A stretch of DNA of 21,957 nucleotides from a virus, in IMG/VR virus record IMGVR_UViG_3300018418_003100, positions 1 to 21,957 of that record, one strand, 5' to 3'. Positions 1 through 9,524 of the stretch are shown here, one piece after another; the first letter of the stretch is position 1; each line of letters begins with the position of its first letter. The notes under the pieces were generated by a model, which was not told the origin of the DNA, ran no database searches, and saw nothing but the letters and a program-made list of their open reading frames with translations. Both the position numbers and the translations under genes were made by a program.

Positions 1-1995
1 CCTTTAGGTTTCTTTAATAACGCTCAGTTTGGTGGTGGAACTCAAGAAGATACTTACGCATCAACAAATACGACTATATCTCATAATTTTGATGGAAGCA
101 CAGTTGATATTGTTATTGTAGAACCTAGTGCTGGTATTGTTGAACAGCCATCGTGGGCTCAAGCACATCCAGATTTCAAAGACTCATCTAATAATTTTAG
201 ATTTGTTGCTGTTGATTGGAGTGATTATGATTCAGGAGTAACTAACGTAAGAAATAATCAAGTCACAAATGGTTGGACAGACCTTGGTAAACACGCACTT
301 GCATCCGCATCAGTTGCAGCAGGTACTTATTGTGGTTGGGCAAAAAACGCAAACCTTTATTATGCTGATACGACTTATGATAGTTACCTTTCAATATATT
401 CCGCAATTTATGCATGGCACCAAGCAAAACCGGTCAACCCAGATACAGGAAAAAGAAACGCTACTATCGTAAACAATTCTTGGGGTTTTTATGCTGATAG
501 AAGAGCCGAAAATATTATACCTATCGAAGAAATTTCTTCTTTTAACGCATTTGATGATGATGGAAATCAAACAACAGTAACTAGACCAGGTGGTGGTTGG
601 GGAAGTGATTACTCAGATTTCGTAGACAACGGATTCAACGTTGTTAACACAACTGGTGCTAATGGAACTGATAAGTGGGGAATCGCAACTTTTCGTTCAA
701 ACACTTCTAGAGACGCAACATGGGATTTTATTTTAGATTACTTTAATTCTATTGAAGGTTGCTATCAATTCTTCTCAGCTGGTAATACTCCAGTTGTTTT
801 TGCAAGAACAGACCAGCCTCAGTATAATAATCAAATCTTTTTAGATGCAAATTATTTTTACTATGACTTAAACGAATTCAACAATAATAAAGTTACGGCA
901 ACCGAAAATACTTATGCACCTGTAACTGGTACAGAATATACTCATAGGTGTGAGTTCATCGGCCATCGATATTCATTTTATGTTTCAACATATCAATTCA
1001 GTACAACAAACCCAATGATAGAGTCTTATCCCGCAAGAGGTCCGGCGATTGATGCATTAGGACAAGGAAGAGGTTCATGGTGTGCTGCAAGTAGTTATAA
1101 TCTTAAAACTGACTCAAATGGATTTCAATGGGGAACATTTTCGGGAACTTCAGCTGGATGCCCAAATGTAGTTGGTGCAGTTGCATTAATGCTTGACCAT
1201 TATTATTATGGAGAAGGTGGAGCGTCTTGGCCAACGATTGCAGAATTAAGAACTATGATAAGAAGTACTTTCTCTCAACACCCTCTTCAATTAGTAGAAG
1301 ATTTAGGAAAAGACAGAGATGGTAATGCAGTAAGTAAAACCGCTTTTCCTGCTGCAGGTACAGAAATGTGGAACCACAGGTTACAAGGTTCTTATTTCCA
1401 AAACCAAACTATGACTCAGCGCACGACGATAACTGAAAGAGTACAAGACAGAAACACTTATAACGATAACTATGTTCTTACTGTAGGAAATAGTGGAAGC
1501 ACAAGTTATACTTTTACAGGAACTGCTGGGCCAAATACATTTAGTGCTAGTAATGACCCAATGATAGTTATAAGAAAAGGTGACACACTAACTTTTAACA
1601 TATCAACAAGTGGGCATCCTCTCTACATTAAACAATACGATGGTGAAATTGGTATTGTACAAGGAAGTACGGGCGGCTATAGTAATGGTGTAACAAATAA
1701 TGGCGCTTCATCAGGATTCATTGTTTGGAATACAAATACTGCAGACACTGGTATCTATTATTATATTTGTTCGAACCACGCTGCAATGGGTAATTATATT
1801 GTCGTATTAAGTGAAGATGAGGAATATTATCAAGGTACTGGAATCATGGGCACCACTCCGAATACAAGAGTTTGGTTACCTTGGTCAATAAGAAATGGAA
1901 CAGTAGGAAAAACAAAACAACCGAGAAGTATAACTTATACTTCTAGACCTTCAACAGGACAAACATATCCTAGAAGGAAAATCAGAGTAGCTTAG
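1..1995 (+). CDS. Subtilisin-fold (S8-like) virion protein with C-terminal cupredoxin-like domain, 5' end outside window
   Basis: The frame is open from base 1 to the TAG-free end at a TAG/TAA-type stop at 1993-1995, so 664 codons are visible and the true start lies upstream; the ATG at 1015 is internal. Codons are numbered from base 1. Subtilase landmarks appear in order: VDIVIVE (35-41, Asp strand), HPDF (56-59), LGKH (95-98, His helix), IVNNSWG (156-162), FFSAGN (oxyanion Asn262) and GTSAGCP (Ser384). The Asp position reads Glu41 and the first His of the usual HGTH reads Leu95, so proteolytic activity is doubtful. Residues about 505-605 look like a cupredoxin: His539, then Cys590, His593 and Met596 in YYICSNHAAMG. 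The tail is Arg/Lys-rich. It sits directly upstream of the gp8-like gene, which suggests a baseplate or tail location (inference). Confident of the fold, unsure of the role. Confidence 0.8.
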   Translation, partial: PLGFFNNAQFGGGTQEDTYASTNTTISHNFDGSTVDIVIVEPSAGIVEQPSWAQAHPDFKDSSNNFRFVAVDWSDYDSGVTNVRNNQVTNGWTDLGKHALASASVAAGTYCGWAKNANLYYADTTYDSYLSIYSAIYAWHQAKPVNPDTGKRNATIVNNSWGFYADRRAENIIPIEEISSFNAFDDDGNQTTVTRPGGGWGSDYSDFVDNGFNVVNTTGANGTDKWGIATFRSNTSRDATWDFILDYFNSIEGCYQFFSAGNTPVVFARTDQPQYNNQIFLDANYFYYDLNEFNNNKVTATENTYAPVTGTEYTHRCEFIGHRYSFYVSTYQFSTTNPMIESYPARGPAIDALGQGRGSWCAASSYNLKTDSNGFQWGTFSGTSAGCPNVVGAVALMLDHYYYGEGGASWPTIAELRTMIRSTFSQHPLQLVEDLGKDRDGNAVSKTAFPAAGTEMWNHRLQGSYFQNQTMTQRTTITERVQDRNTYNDNYVLTVGNSGSTSYTFTGTAGPNTFSASNDPMIVIRKGDTLTFNISTSGHPLYIKQYDGEIGIVQGSTGGYSNGVTNNGASSGFIVWNTNTADTGIYYYICSNHAAMGNYIVVLSEDEEYYQGTGIMGTTPNTRVWLPWSIRNGTVGKTKQPRSITYTSRPSTGQTYPRRKIRVA

Positions 1996-2003
1996 GCAAT
2001 GAA

Positions 2004-2011
2004 GATAAATA
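2004..2011 (+). promoter_or_regulatory. T4-type late promoter octamer GATAAATA before the gp8-like gene
   Basis: GATAAATA lies in the 52-base gap between the subtilase-like gene and the gp8-like gene, about 37 bases before the ATG. T4 late promoters are essentially one conserved TATAAATA box read by phage sigma gp55; marine relatives tolerate other bases at the first position. The same 7-mer ATAAATA recurs at two other gene boundaries here, which supports the call. Confidence 0.65.
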
Positions 2012-2047
2012 AAACTAACAATTCAAATTTTTTAATGAGCTCATAAA

Positions 2048-3925
2048 ATGCCAGAGATATTAAGTAATAGTTTCAAAACAGACATCACAAGATTGTTTAT
2101 TGACGATATTGCCAATAACAATTATTTCTTGTATGTGTCTGGTATTGATTCTTTTGACCCAGTAGATTCTCAGAAATCCAAAAACGAATTTTTGGAGCGT
2201 ACTCTATTCGGTAAAAAAATAGAAATCAATGACATTCATTTTATGATTAAATATTATCCTTGGCAGGTAGGTCAAGTATATGTTGAATATGATGACCAAG
2301 TCGATTTAACAGACCAAAGATTTTATGCGGTTGTTGGACCTAACGATAACGAAACTGGTGATTATCGTGTTTATAAGTGTTTAAATAATAATAGTGGTGC
2401 TGCAGTTACTTCACCTCCTAATTATAACCCAACAACTACAAACCAAGTTTATGAAACAGCAGACGGATATGTTTGGAAATTTATGTATGTTATTAGTGAC
2501 TTACAATTCGAAGCATATAACGCTTTAGGTTATGTTCCTATTATTGGAACATTCAATACGAATCCACCATACGGAGGTGGTTCAAGAGTTTCAGACATAG
2601 TAGTAGAAAATAATTTAGATAATTCTGGATATGTAAAAGAAAGTGGTGGTTTAATTTCTTCACCATTTACAAGCGGAACTATGTTAGTTGACCCATTTAC
2701 TACATGGAGTCCTATTACAAACTATTATGTCGGCCAAAACATTTACACACTTAATGCTAATGGTGTTGCAAACTTATTTACGATTAATTATTATAATTTT
2801 AATACAACTACAGGTAATGCAGAAATACGTGTAGGTAATGAATTAATTTATGGTAAGAAAACAATTAATGTTGAAGGAGTAACAACAACAAATCCAGTTG
2901 TTGTAACAGCAACTGCTCACGGATTAGTTGATGGAACACAAATAAGATTTAGCAATGTAGGTGGAACAACAGAATTAAATAGTGGTGTTACATATTACGC
3001 AGTAAAAATTAGTGATGACACATTCTCTTTGAAAGTTGATAGAAACTTAACTTCAAATTTAGATGGTAGTGCATTTACAGCATACACATCTGGTGGAACT
3101 TTTACCGCCGAAAGAGATGCAGTGGCAGCAGGGGTTGCAAGTAACGCATCATTCACAATATTCCCAAGAGTTAAAGTCACTGGGGACGGAAATGGTGCAG
3201 TCGCAATTCCAGAAATTGTAGACAATAGAATAAGTAGAGTTACAGTTTTAGAACAGGGTAGTGGTTATAGAAACGCTTTCTGTGAAGTTGTAGACCCTGC
3301 GTTTGACTTTGACCCAGAAGATACGACAACAACTGATGTTCGTGCAACGGTTAGACCAAGATTATCACCAGACAGTGGACATGGATATAATTTACTAGAT
3401 GAGTTTAGATGTAAACACTTTAGTTTTTATGCTTATATTTCTGCTGATGATAATACAAGAATTGGAGATACGAATACTTACTCAGGTGTAGGTATTGTTC
3501 GCTCACCTTCATTTGCAAGTTCTGTACCAACTGTTTTCGATAATAGAATTTCAGTCACGACAAATGATATAGATAGATTAACAGCGAATAGTACTGTTAC
3601 TCAAGTAAACTCAGATAATGAGATTACTTTTTCTGGGAAAGTACACGAAGTTGACGCATCTGCAAACACATTCTATATTGCGGAATATATGGGACCATAC
3701 CAAAACAACGCAGATACAGGACAAGGAGATACTTCACTAGATTTAACATTACCATTTAGGAATGAAGCTGGACAGACAATCACTATAAATAGTCCAGTAA
3801 TAGATAATGTAGTGACATCAGATTATACTCAAAGAACCGGAGAGGTTTATTTTATGGAAGACTTCTTCCCATTATCAAGAACAGAGCTCTCTAGAGAAGA
3901 ATTTAAGTTTGTCTTGGAATTTTAA
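2048..3925 (+). CDS. 8: T4 gp8-like baseplate wedge protein, enlarged
   Basis: Probable baseplate wedge subunit, the counterpart of T4 gp8, which joins gp6, gp7 and gp10 in the wedge. The match is by motif. RFYAVVGPND...YRVYKCL is followed by DGYVWKFMYVI (139-149), like YRCLD...DGYVWEYLFEI in T4 gp8. The C-terminus RTGEVYFMED...FKFVLEF resembles SGEMIYMEN...INILFTF of T4 gp8. At 625 residues it is almost twice T4 gp8 (334). Much of the excess lies between the conserved ends and includes a beta domain at about 275-354 with AHGLVDGTQIRF, the signature of the E1-FCCH-like domains common in marine phage tail proteins. The start is the ATG after a late promoter octamer; there is no clear Shine-Dalgarno, only GAG seven to ten bases upstream. 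It begins a four-gene run with short spacers. Confidence 0.85.
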   Translation: MPEILSNSFKTDITRLFIDDIANNNYFLYVSGIDSFDPVDSQKSKNEFLERTLFGKKIEINDIHFMIKYYPWQVGQVYVEYDDQVDLTDQRFYAVVGPNDNETGDYRVYKCLNNNSGAAVTSPPNYNPTTTNQVYETADGYVWKFMYVISDLQFEAYNALGYVPIIGTFNTNPPYGGGSRVSDIVVENNLDNSGYVKESGGLISSPFTSGTMLVDPFTTWSPITNYYVGQNIYTLNANGVANLFTINYYNFNTTTGNAEIRVGNELIYGKKTINVEGVTTTNPVVVTATAHGLVDGTQIRFSNVGGTTELNSGVTYYAVKISDDTFSLKVDRNLTSNLDGSAFTAYTSGGTFTAERDAVAAGVASNASFTIFPRVKVTGDGNGAVAIPEIVDNRISRVTVLEQGSGYRNAFCEVVDPAFDFDPEDTTTTDVRATVRPRLSPDSGHGYNLLDEFRCKHFSFYAYISADDNTRIGDTNTYSGVGIVRSPSFASSVPTVFDNRISVTTNDIDRLTANSTVTQVNSDNEITFSGKVHEVDASANTFYIAEYMGPYQNNADTGQGDTSLDLTLPFRNEAGQTITINSPVIDNVVTSDYTQRTGEVYFMEDFFPLSRTELSREEFKFVLEF

Positions 3926-3943
3926 ACAGGAAAGTAATACGAT

Positions 3944-6900
3944 ATGCCTATTAATACGAACCTAAACCAATCACCATATTTCGATGATTTCGATATCGAA
4001 AATCAATATTATCGTGTGCTCTTTAAGCCTGGGTTCGCTGTACAGGCAAGGGAATTAACGCAATTACAATCTATGCTCCAAAATCAGGTGGAGCAATTCG
4101 GAGATAATATCTTTAAAGAAGGTAGTATCGTAAAAGGTTGTTCATTTACAAACTTAGATGATTTAAGATTTGTTAAGCTTATCGATGTCGTAGGATTTGA
4201 CCCAACTAGTTATATTAGTAGAAGAGTTATTGAAAACTCAGTACAAACAGGTGGACAAGATTTAGAACTTGATTATATTTACGAAGTTACTGGTGCAAAC
4301 TCTGGGTTGAAAGCACAAATCATTTCAGCTGCAAGAGGTTTCGAAACAAGACCACCTGATTTAAATACTTTCTTTATTAACTATCTTGCACCTACTGACC
4401 CAGCAACTACAGATACAGAATTTAGAGCAGGTGAACCATTAACTGTTGTATTGAAGAAATACAAAGTCGGTGTCACCAATACAGTATTCGCAGAAGAGAC
4501 ACAATCAATTCCTGGTTTAGCAGTAACATCTCTTTCAAACCATGTTGGTAAATCATTCGGTATTCAATCTTCGCCGGGTGTTGTTTTCCAAAAAGGACAT
4601 TTCTTATTCGCTGCTGACCAAGTACTTGTTATTTCAAAATATAATAATTTACCTGATGGTGTTTCAGTAGGTTATTCTGTACAAGAAAAACAAGTTAACG
4701 CACTACAAGACAACGATTTATATGACAACGCAAATGGTTCATCTAACGAGAATGCACCAGGCGCAGACAGACTTCAATTAATTCCAACACTTACAGTATT
4801 ACCAACAACTGATGCAAATACTGACTCAGCGTTCTTTACACTTATTCGATATCAAAACGGAAACGCTATTACACTAAGAGACGTTTCTCAATATAACGTA
4901 TTAGGTGAAGAACTTGCAAGACGTACTTTTGAAGAGTCTGGTAACTATGTACTGAAACAATTCCCAGTTGCTACAGATGATAGAGATGGAGATGTTAATG
5001 TATTATTAGGAACAGGTACAGCATATGTTAAAGGATTTAGAGTTGAGAATTCTGGTGAAAGGTCGTTTGTAGTTGACCAAATCACACAAACAGAAGTTCA
5101 AAATAATAACTCAGTATCTTTTGATTATGGAAACTATGTAGATGTAACAGCATTCACTGGTACACTTGATATCGATTGGACTCCTGTAAATTTACAAGAT
5201 AGTGGTGGTAGTAATATCGGTACAGCAATTGCGATTAACGCATCACCAACAAGAGTTTATTTAACTGCAGTTACATTCACCGGTTCAAATAAAGCTGCTG
5301 ACTTAGCGAGAATCAGTGATGGTTCTGGATTCTTAGAAGTAGGAAATAGATTACACGAAACAGCAAGAAAATCTTTATTGTTCGACACAGGAATGAAGAG
5401 TTTATTCGCTACATCAGATACACTACTTCCTGTAAGAGAAAAAATTGCAGCAACACATAATGCGAATGTTATTACATTAACAGCAAATCCTGGTGAAGAC
5501 TTTGATGTTCAACAAGATGATATATTAGTTGTTGATGGTTCTAATACACAAATTCCAGTTACTGGTACATTAAAAACTTTAAACAATAGTCAACTTGACA
5601 TTTATTTAGATGCTTCTGCAAACTCAGCTACTAACGTCACACTCTATTATAATAAGAGATTAGTTGGTGCTGGTTCTAATGGTGTTGAACCATATAATAA
5701 GACAGTTGCAGAACCTTATATTAAAGTTAACTTTACAAGTGCAACAACACAATATAGTTTAGGTTTCCCAGATGTATTTGATATTACAGAAGTAAAAGAC
5801 GCTTCTGGTAATGATTTTACAAGTAGTTTCAAACTTGTTAATAACCAAAAAGATACTTACTACGATATTTCATACATGGAATATATTCAAGGAAGACCAG
5901 TTCCTGCAAATGGTGTATTAACCATTAAACTTAAGGTATTCCAATTAAGTACATCATCTGGAGAGTATTTCTTTACAATTAATAGTTATCCTAATTCATT
6001 AGATGCTTATGACATTCCAGTGTACGTATCTCAATCAGGCAACCGTTTTAATTTAAGAGAATGTTTTGACTTTAGACCTTATCTTAATAAAGACGCATCT
6101 GCAGACTATTCTGCAGTGACTGAAGGTGCGGCACCAACAATTACAACAGCGGTTGGAGCTCATTCACTTGATTGGAGCACTTATGGTCCTGCACTTATTC
6201 CTGCACGTTCAGCTAGTGCAACAACAGACATTGAATATTATTTAAGTAGAATCGATGTTATTGTCGCAGACTCTTATGGTGAAATTAGTTTAATTAAAGG
6301 TAAAGAAGAAAAATTACCAGCACCTCCTCGAGTTGAATCTGAAAAACTCGTTATTGCTGAAGTCACAGTTCCAGGATTCCCTGCATTAAGTTCAGCTGGT
6401 GCGAATACTGCGAAGAAGAGAGAATACGCAGTTAAAGCACGTTCAACAGGAATTAAAAACTATACCATGAAAGACCTTCACTCGTTAGAGAAGAAGATTG
6501 ATAACATGGCATATTATATTTCATTAAACCAATTAGAATCTGAAACTCAAAACTTATCAGTACTTGACGAAAATGGTTTAAACAGATTTAAAAATGGATT
6601 TATTGTTGACCCATTCAATGATTTATCTTTAGCAGATATTCAAAATCCAAACTTTATGGCAGCGGTTCCATTTAATCAAAAGATTTTAACACCTGCTGTT
6701 AAAACTTATGCACTCGATTTAACATACAAAACAAGTAGTAATGCTTCAATTTTCCCATCGACATCTGAAGCAAAGGCTGGAACATTATCTCGAAATCAGA
6801 ACGTTGATATTATTAGTCAACCTTATGCTTCTGGTTTCCGTAATGCAGTAAGTAACTTCTACAAATATCAAGGTGATGGAATTATTTCTCCACCTTATGA

Positions 6901-9325
6901 TGCTGCATACGATACAACAACAAATCCAGTTACTATTGACATTGATATGTCAACAGCTTTCGAAGAATTTGTCGATAACATTCAAGAGTTTTTACCACTT
7001 ACTGACACAACTCAAACAGTTGAATTGCAAGAAGATAGATGGGGTTGGGGAAGAAGGTTTGGTGGAAGAGGACGTGGTGCTACTGAAGTTACAACAATCA
7101 CAACAAGAACAAGTGAAATTAGTGTAAATCAGGGTTCAACTCAAGAACAATTCGTAGGAGACTTTGTATCTAACTTCTCTATGAAACCATATATGGCAGG
7201 TAGAGATATTAAAGTTTATATGTCTGGTTTACGTCCAAATATACAACACTACTTCTTCTTTGATGGTGTTGATGTAAATGCTCATGTAATTCCTGGTTCA
7301 CCTGACGATTCTGCTGGTAACATTAAGCGTAATGGTAATAAAGGTGATGCAGTAACAACTGACGAAAATGGTGTACTCAGAGCGGTATTCTCATTACCAC
7401 CTGAAACATTCTTTGTCGGTGATAGAGTATTAGAAATTGCTGATGTTAATTTATATAACAGTATTGAAAGTGGTTCTACATCAAGAGGTTTCGTAACTTA
7501 TAGAGCATATAACTTCGCAGTTGAGAAGACTGCTTTAACAACTTCAACACGACAACCTGATTTTGATATCAACACAACGACAACAACAAGAAACGTTGCA
7601 AGAAGACCAAGAGGTCGTGACCCAATCGCTCAAACATTCTTTATTAAGAAAGGTATGGGTCAAGGTTCAAACTCTGTTTACTTATCAGAAGTTGACGTAT
7701 TCTTCAAACGTGTAAGTACAACCAACGGTGTATCATTACAAGTAAGAGAAGTTGTAAATGGTTATCCATCTAATCAGATTGTTCCATTCTCAGTAGTACA
7801 TAAGATTCCAACAGAATTAACAAGTGCTTCATCTGACGATGCTTCAGTCGCAACTACATTTGCTTTCGAAGCACCTGTAAGATTAGATGTAGAAAAAGAA
7901 TATGCAATTGTAATTCAACCAGATGCATCTGACCCGAACTACTTAGTATACACTTCAAAAGTTGGTGGAACTGATTTAACACCAGGTGATACTCAAGGTG
8001 CTGCTATTGTACAAGACTGGGGTGATGGTGTTCTATTTAGTTCTACAAACAATAGTGCTTGGAAATCTTATCAAGACGAAGATATGAAGTTTACTTTACG
8101 TAGACACGACTTCAACCAAACAACAGGTAGTGTTACATTAACAAATAATGACCACGAATTCTTAACAGTTAATAACTTTAATGGAAGATTTAATTTAGGT
8201 GAAACAATTTACCAAGAGAAATCTTTACAAGGTTCAACTAGTGCGACAGTAAATGTACCTCTTAATTCTGCAACAATGACAGGTACAAACCTCGATGATA
8301 CTTACGCGGATAATGACTTTATTCTTATTTCGAATGCAGGTAATACTGAATCTGATATTTTCAAGGTTGTAAGTGTATTGAACTCAACAACAATTACACT
8401 CGATAAGCCAGCATCCTTCGCAGTATCTAATGGCACAGGAACACCAGTTGTTGTAGGAAGGTTATCTTATTACAATAAGAATAATCCTTACGAGATGCAC
8501 TTAGAAGAGTCCTCAGTAAGGTCTTCAAACATATTCTCTCCTGGATTGCCTATCGTAGGACTTGATAGTGGTAAAACTGCAGACATCGTAAGTATCGATA
8601 ATATTAACTTCAGTTATGTTCAACCTCTTATTAATAGAGCAGTTGATTCAACATCGAAAACTTTACTTGGTGGAACTTTTGTACCACCTACAAATGTAAA
8701 CACAACTTACACATTACCAATGGAATTCAATAATAATAATCACTTCAGTAAAGAAGGTGTGATTGTTTACAGTAAATCTAATGACCCAAATAGAAGTAAA
8801 GCTTTTGATTTAACTGTTGATTTCGATAATGGTAATAACACTACATCAACTCCTTTCTTAGATATTGAAACATCTAAGTTATTAGCATACACATACAAGA
8901 TTACAAATTCATCTGCGACAACTTCGAAATATATTTCTAAAATTATTGAACTTGCTCCAGATGCAGATGCTGAAGATTTACATTTAATAGTAACAGGATA
9001 TCGTCCAACGGGTTCTGATATTAAGTGTTATATTAAACCTCAAAATTCTTATGATAGTGATGTATTTGATTTAAATCCTTGGATTGAACTCGAACTCTTT
9101 GAAGGAAACGGAGTATTTTCAAGTAATTCAAATCTTAACGATTATAGAGAATTTAAGTTTAGAGTATCAGATGCAAACAAAGCAACCGGTGTATTAACAT
9201 ATGCAAACGCACTTGGAACTAATTTTGATGGTTTCAGAAGGTTCGCAATTAAGATTGAAATGTTATCACCTAATGTATATAACGCTCCAACGCTAAGAGA
9301 TTATCGTGGAATTGCACTAACGTAG
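3944..9325 (+). CDS. Very large DUF4815-type tail/baseplate structural protein
   Basis: A 1793-residue virion protein of the kind annotated DUF4815 in marine T4-like phages. The N-terminus (YFDDFDIENQYYRVLFKPGFAVQARELTQLQSMLQNQ split around residues 12-48) is the typical opening of that family. Residues 1033-1046 form a Gly/Arg/Trp patch (WGWGRRFGGRGRGA). It is followed by a beta domain with MSGLRPNIQHYFFFDGVDV, and then, from Asp1226, by a jelly-roll-like segment (DPIAQTFFI...VDVFF...GYPSNQIVPFS...YAIVI). The C-terminus ends RDYRGIALT, as family members do. AGGAAAG nine bases before the ATG supports the start; the gene lies 18 bases after the gp8-like stop. It is probably a baseplate-peripheral or fibre-anchoring protein, inferred from position and family. 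No enzymatic motif is visible. Confidence 0.85.
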   Translation: MPINTNLNQSPYFDDFDIENQYYRVLFKPGFAVQARELTQLQSMLQNQVEQFGDNIFKEGSIVKGCSFTNLDDLRFVKLIDVVGFDPTSYISRRVIENSVQTGGQDLELDYIYEVTGANSGLKAQIISAARGFETRPPDLNTFFINYLAPTDPATTDTEFRAGEPLTVVLKKYKVGVTNTVFAEETQSIPGLAVTSLSNHVGKSFGIQSSPGVVFQKGHFLFAADQVLVISKYNNLPDGVSVGYSVQEKQVNALQDNDLYDNANGSSNENAPGADRLQLIPTLTVLPTTDANTDSAFFTLIRYQNGNAITLRDVSQYNVLGEELARRTFEESGNYVLKQFPVATDDRDGDVNVLLGTGTAYVKGFRVENSGERSFVVDQITQTEVQNNNSVSFDYGNYVDVTAFTGTLDIDWTPVNLQDSGGSNIGTAIAINASPTRVYLTAVTFTGSNKAADLARISDGSGFLEVGNRLHETARKSLLFDTGMKSLFATSDTLLPVREKIAATHNANVITLTANPGEDFDVQQDDILVVDGSNTQIPVTGTLKTLNNSQLDIYLDASANSATNVTLYYNKRLVGAGSNGVEPYNKTVAEPYIKVNFTSATTQYSLGFPDVFDITEVKDASGNDFTSSFKLVNNQKDTYYDISYMEYIQGRPVPANGVLTIKLKVFQLSTSSGEYFFTINSYPNSLDAYDIPVYVSQSGNRFNLRECFDFRPYLNKDASADYSAVTEGAAPTITTAVGAHSLDWSTYGPALIPARSASATTDIEYYLSRIDVIVADSYGEISLIKGKEEKLPAPPRVESEKLVIAEVTVPGFPALSSAGANTAKKREYAVKARSTGIKNYTMKDLHSLEKKIDNMAYYISLNQLESETQNLSVLDENGLNRFKNGFIVDPFNDLSLADIQNPNFMAAVPFNQKILTPAVKTYALDLTYKTSSNASIFPSTSEAKAGTLSRNQNVDIISQPYASGFRNAVSNFYKYQGDGIISPPYDAAYDTTTNPVTIDIDMSTAFEEFVDNIQEFLPLTDTTQTVELQEDRWGWGRRFGGRGRGATEVTTITTRTSEISVNQGSTQEQFVGDFVSNFSMKPYMAGRDIKVYMSGLRPNIQHYFFFDGVDVNAHVIPGSPDDSAGNIKRNGNKGDAVTTDENGVLRAVFSLPPETFFVGDRVLEIADVNLYNSIESGSTSRGFVTYRAYNFAVEKTALTTSTRQPDFDINTTTTTRNVARRPRGRDPIAQTFFIKKGMGQGSNSVYLSEVDVFFKRVSTTNGVSLQVREVVNGYPSNQIVPFSVVHKIPTELTSASSDDASVATTFAFEAPVRLDVEKEYAIVIQPDASDPNYLVYTSKVGGTDLTPGDTQGAAIVQDWGDGVLFSSTNNSAWKSYQDEDMKFTLRRHDFNQTTGSVTLTNNDHEFLTVNNFNGRFNLGETIYQEKSLQGSTSATVNVPLNSATMTGTNLDDTYADNDFILISNAGNTESDIFKVVSVLNSTTITLDKPASFAVSNGTGTPVVVGRLSYYNKNNPYEMHLEESSVRSSNIFSPGLPIVGLDSGKTADIVSIDNINFSYVQPLINRAVDSTSKTLLGGTFVPPTNVNTTYTLPMEFNNNNHFSKEGVIVYSKSNDPNRSKAFDLTVDFDNGNNTTSTPFLDIETSKLLAYTYKITNSSATTSKYISKIIELAPDADAEDLHLIVTGYRPTGSDIKCYIKPQNSYDSDVFDLNPWIELELFEGNGVFSSNSNLNDYREFKFRVSDANKATGVLTYANALGTNFDGFRRFAIKIEMLSPNVYNAPTLRDYRGIALT

Positions 9326-9332
9326 GTGACTT

Positions 9333-9524
9333 ATGAGTGATATGAAAAGAGACAACATCGGCGCGGTAATAAACACAGACATCGAAGCTCTAAATAAATA
9401 TAAGGTAGAAAGAAGTTATTATCGTAAAGTAGATAAACTTCAAAACGATATTCTCGAGATTAAAAGAAGCATCATTACAATTTACGAAAAAATAGAGAAA
9501 TTGGAAACTAAAGACAATGGCTAA
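9333..9524 (+). CDS. Small coiled-coil protein (63 aa)
   Basis: A 63-residue charged protein of unknown function. Residues 33-57 form an uninterrupted heptad pattern (V33, L36, I40, I43, I47, I50, I54, L57 at a/d positions), so a short dimeric or trimeric coiled coil is expected. AGGTGA, overlapping the stop of the preceding giant, is four bases short of the ATG and supports translational coupling. Its last eight bases overlap the next gene. Wedged between two structural genes, it may be a minor baseplate component or an assembly chaperone for the fibre encoded next (inference). Small proteins beginning with a similar IGAVINTD segment occur in marine T4-like phages as I recall, but no function is known to me. 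Confidence 0.75.
   Translation: MSDMKRDNIGAVINTDIEALNKYKVERSYYRKVDKLQNDILEIKRSIITIYEKIEKLETKDNG

Noticed and set aside
1015-1995. A separate 326-residue gene starting at ATG 1015
   Set aside because: The same frame is open back to base 1 and carries the upstream subtilase motifs, so the ATG is internal.
1996-2047. Possible terminator in the T-rich gap before the gp8-like gene
   Set aside because: There is a T run but no stable GC stem before it; the palindrome at 2035-2044 has no loop.
9393-9400. AATAAATA late-promoter-like octamer upstream of the S74 fibre gene
   Set aside because: It lies inside the small coiled-coil gene, more than 110 bases before the fibre start. The codons there (Leu-Asn-Lys-Tyr) explain the bases, and the fibre gene is translationally coupled. 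Kept only as a possibility.
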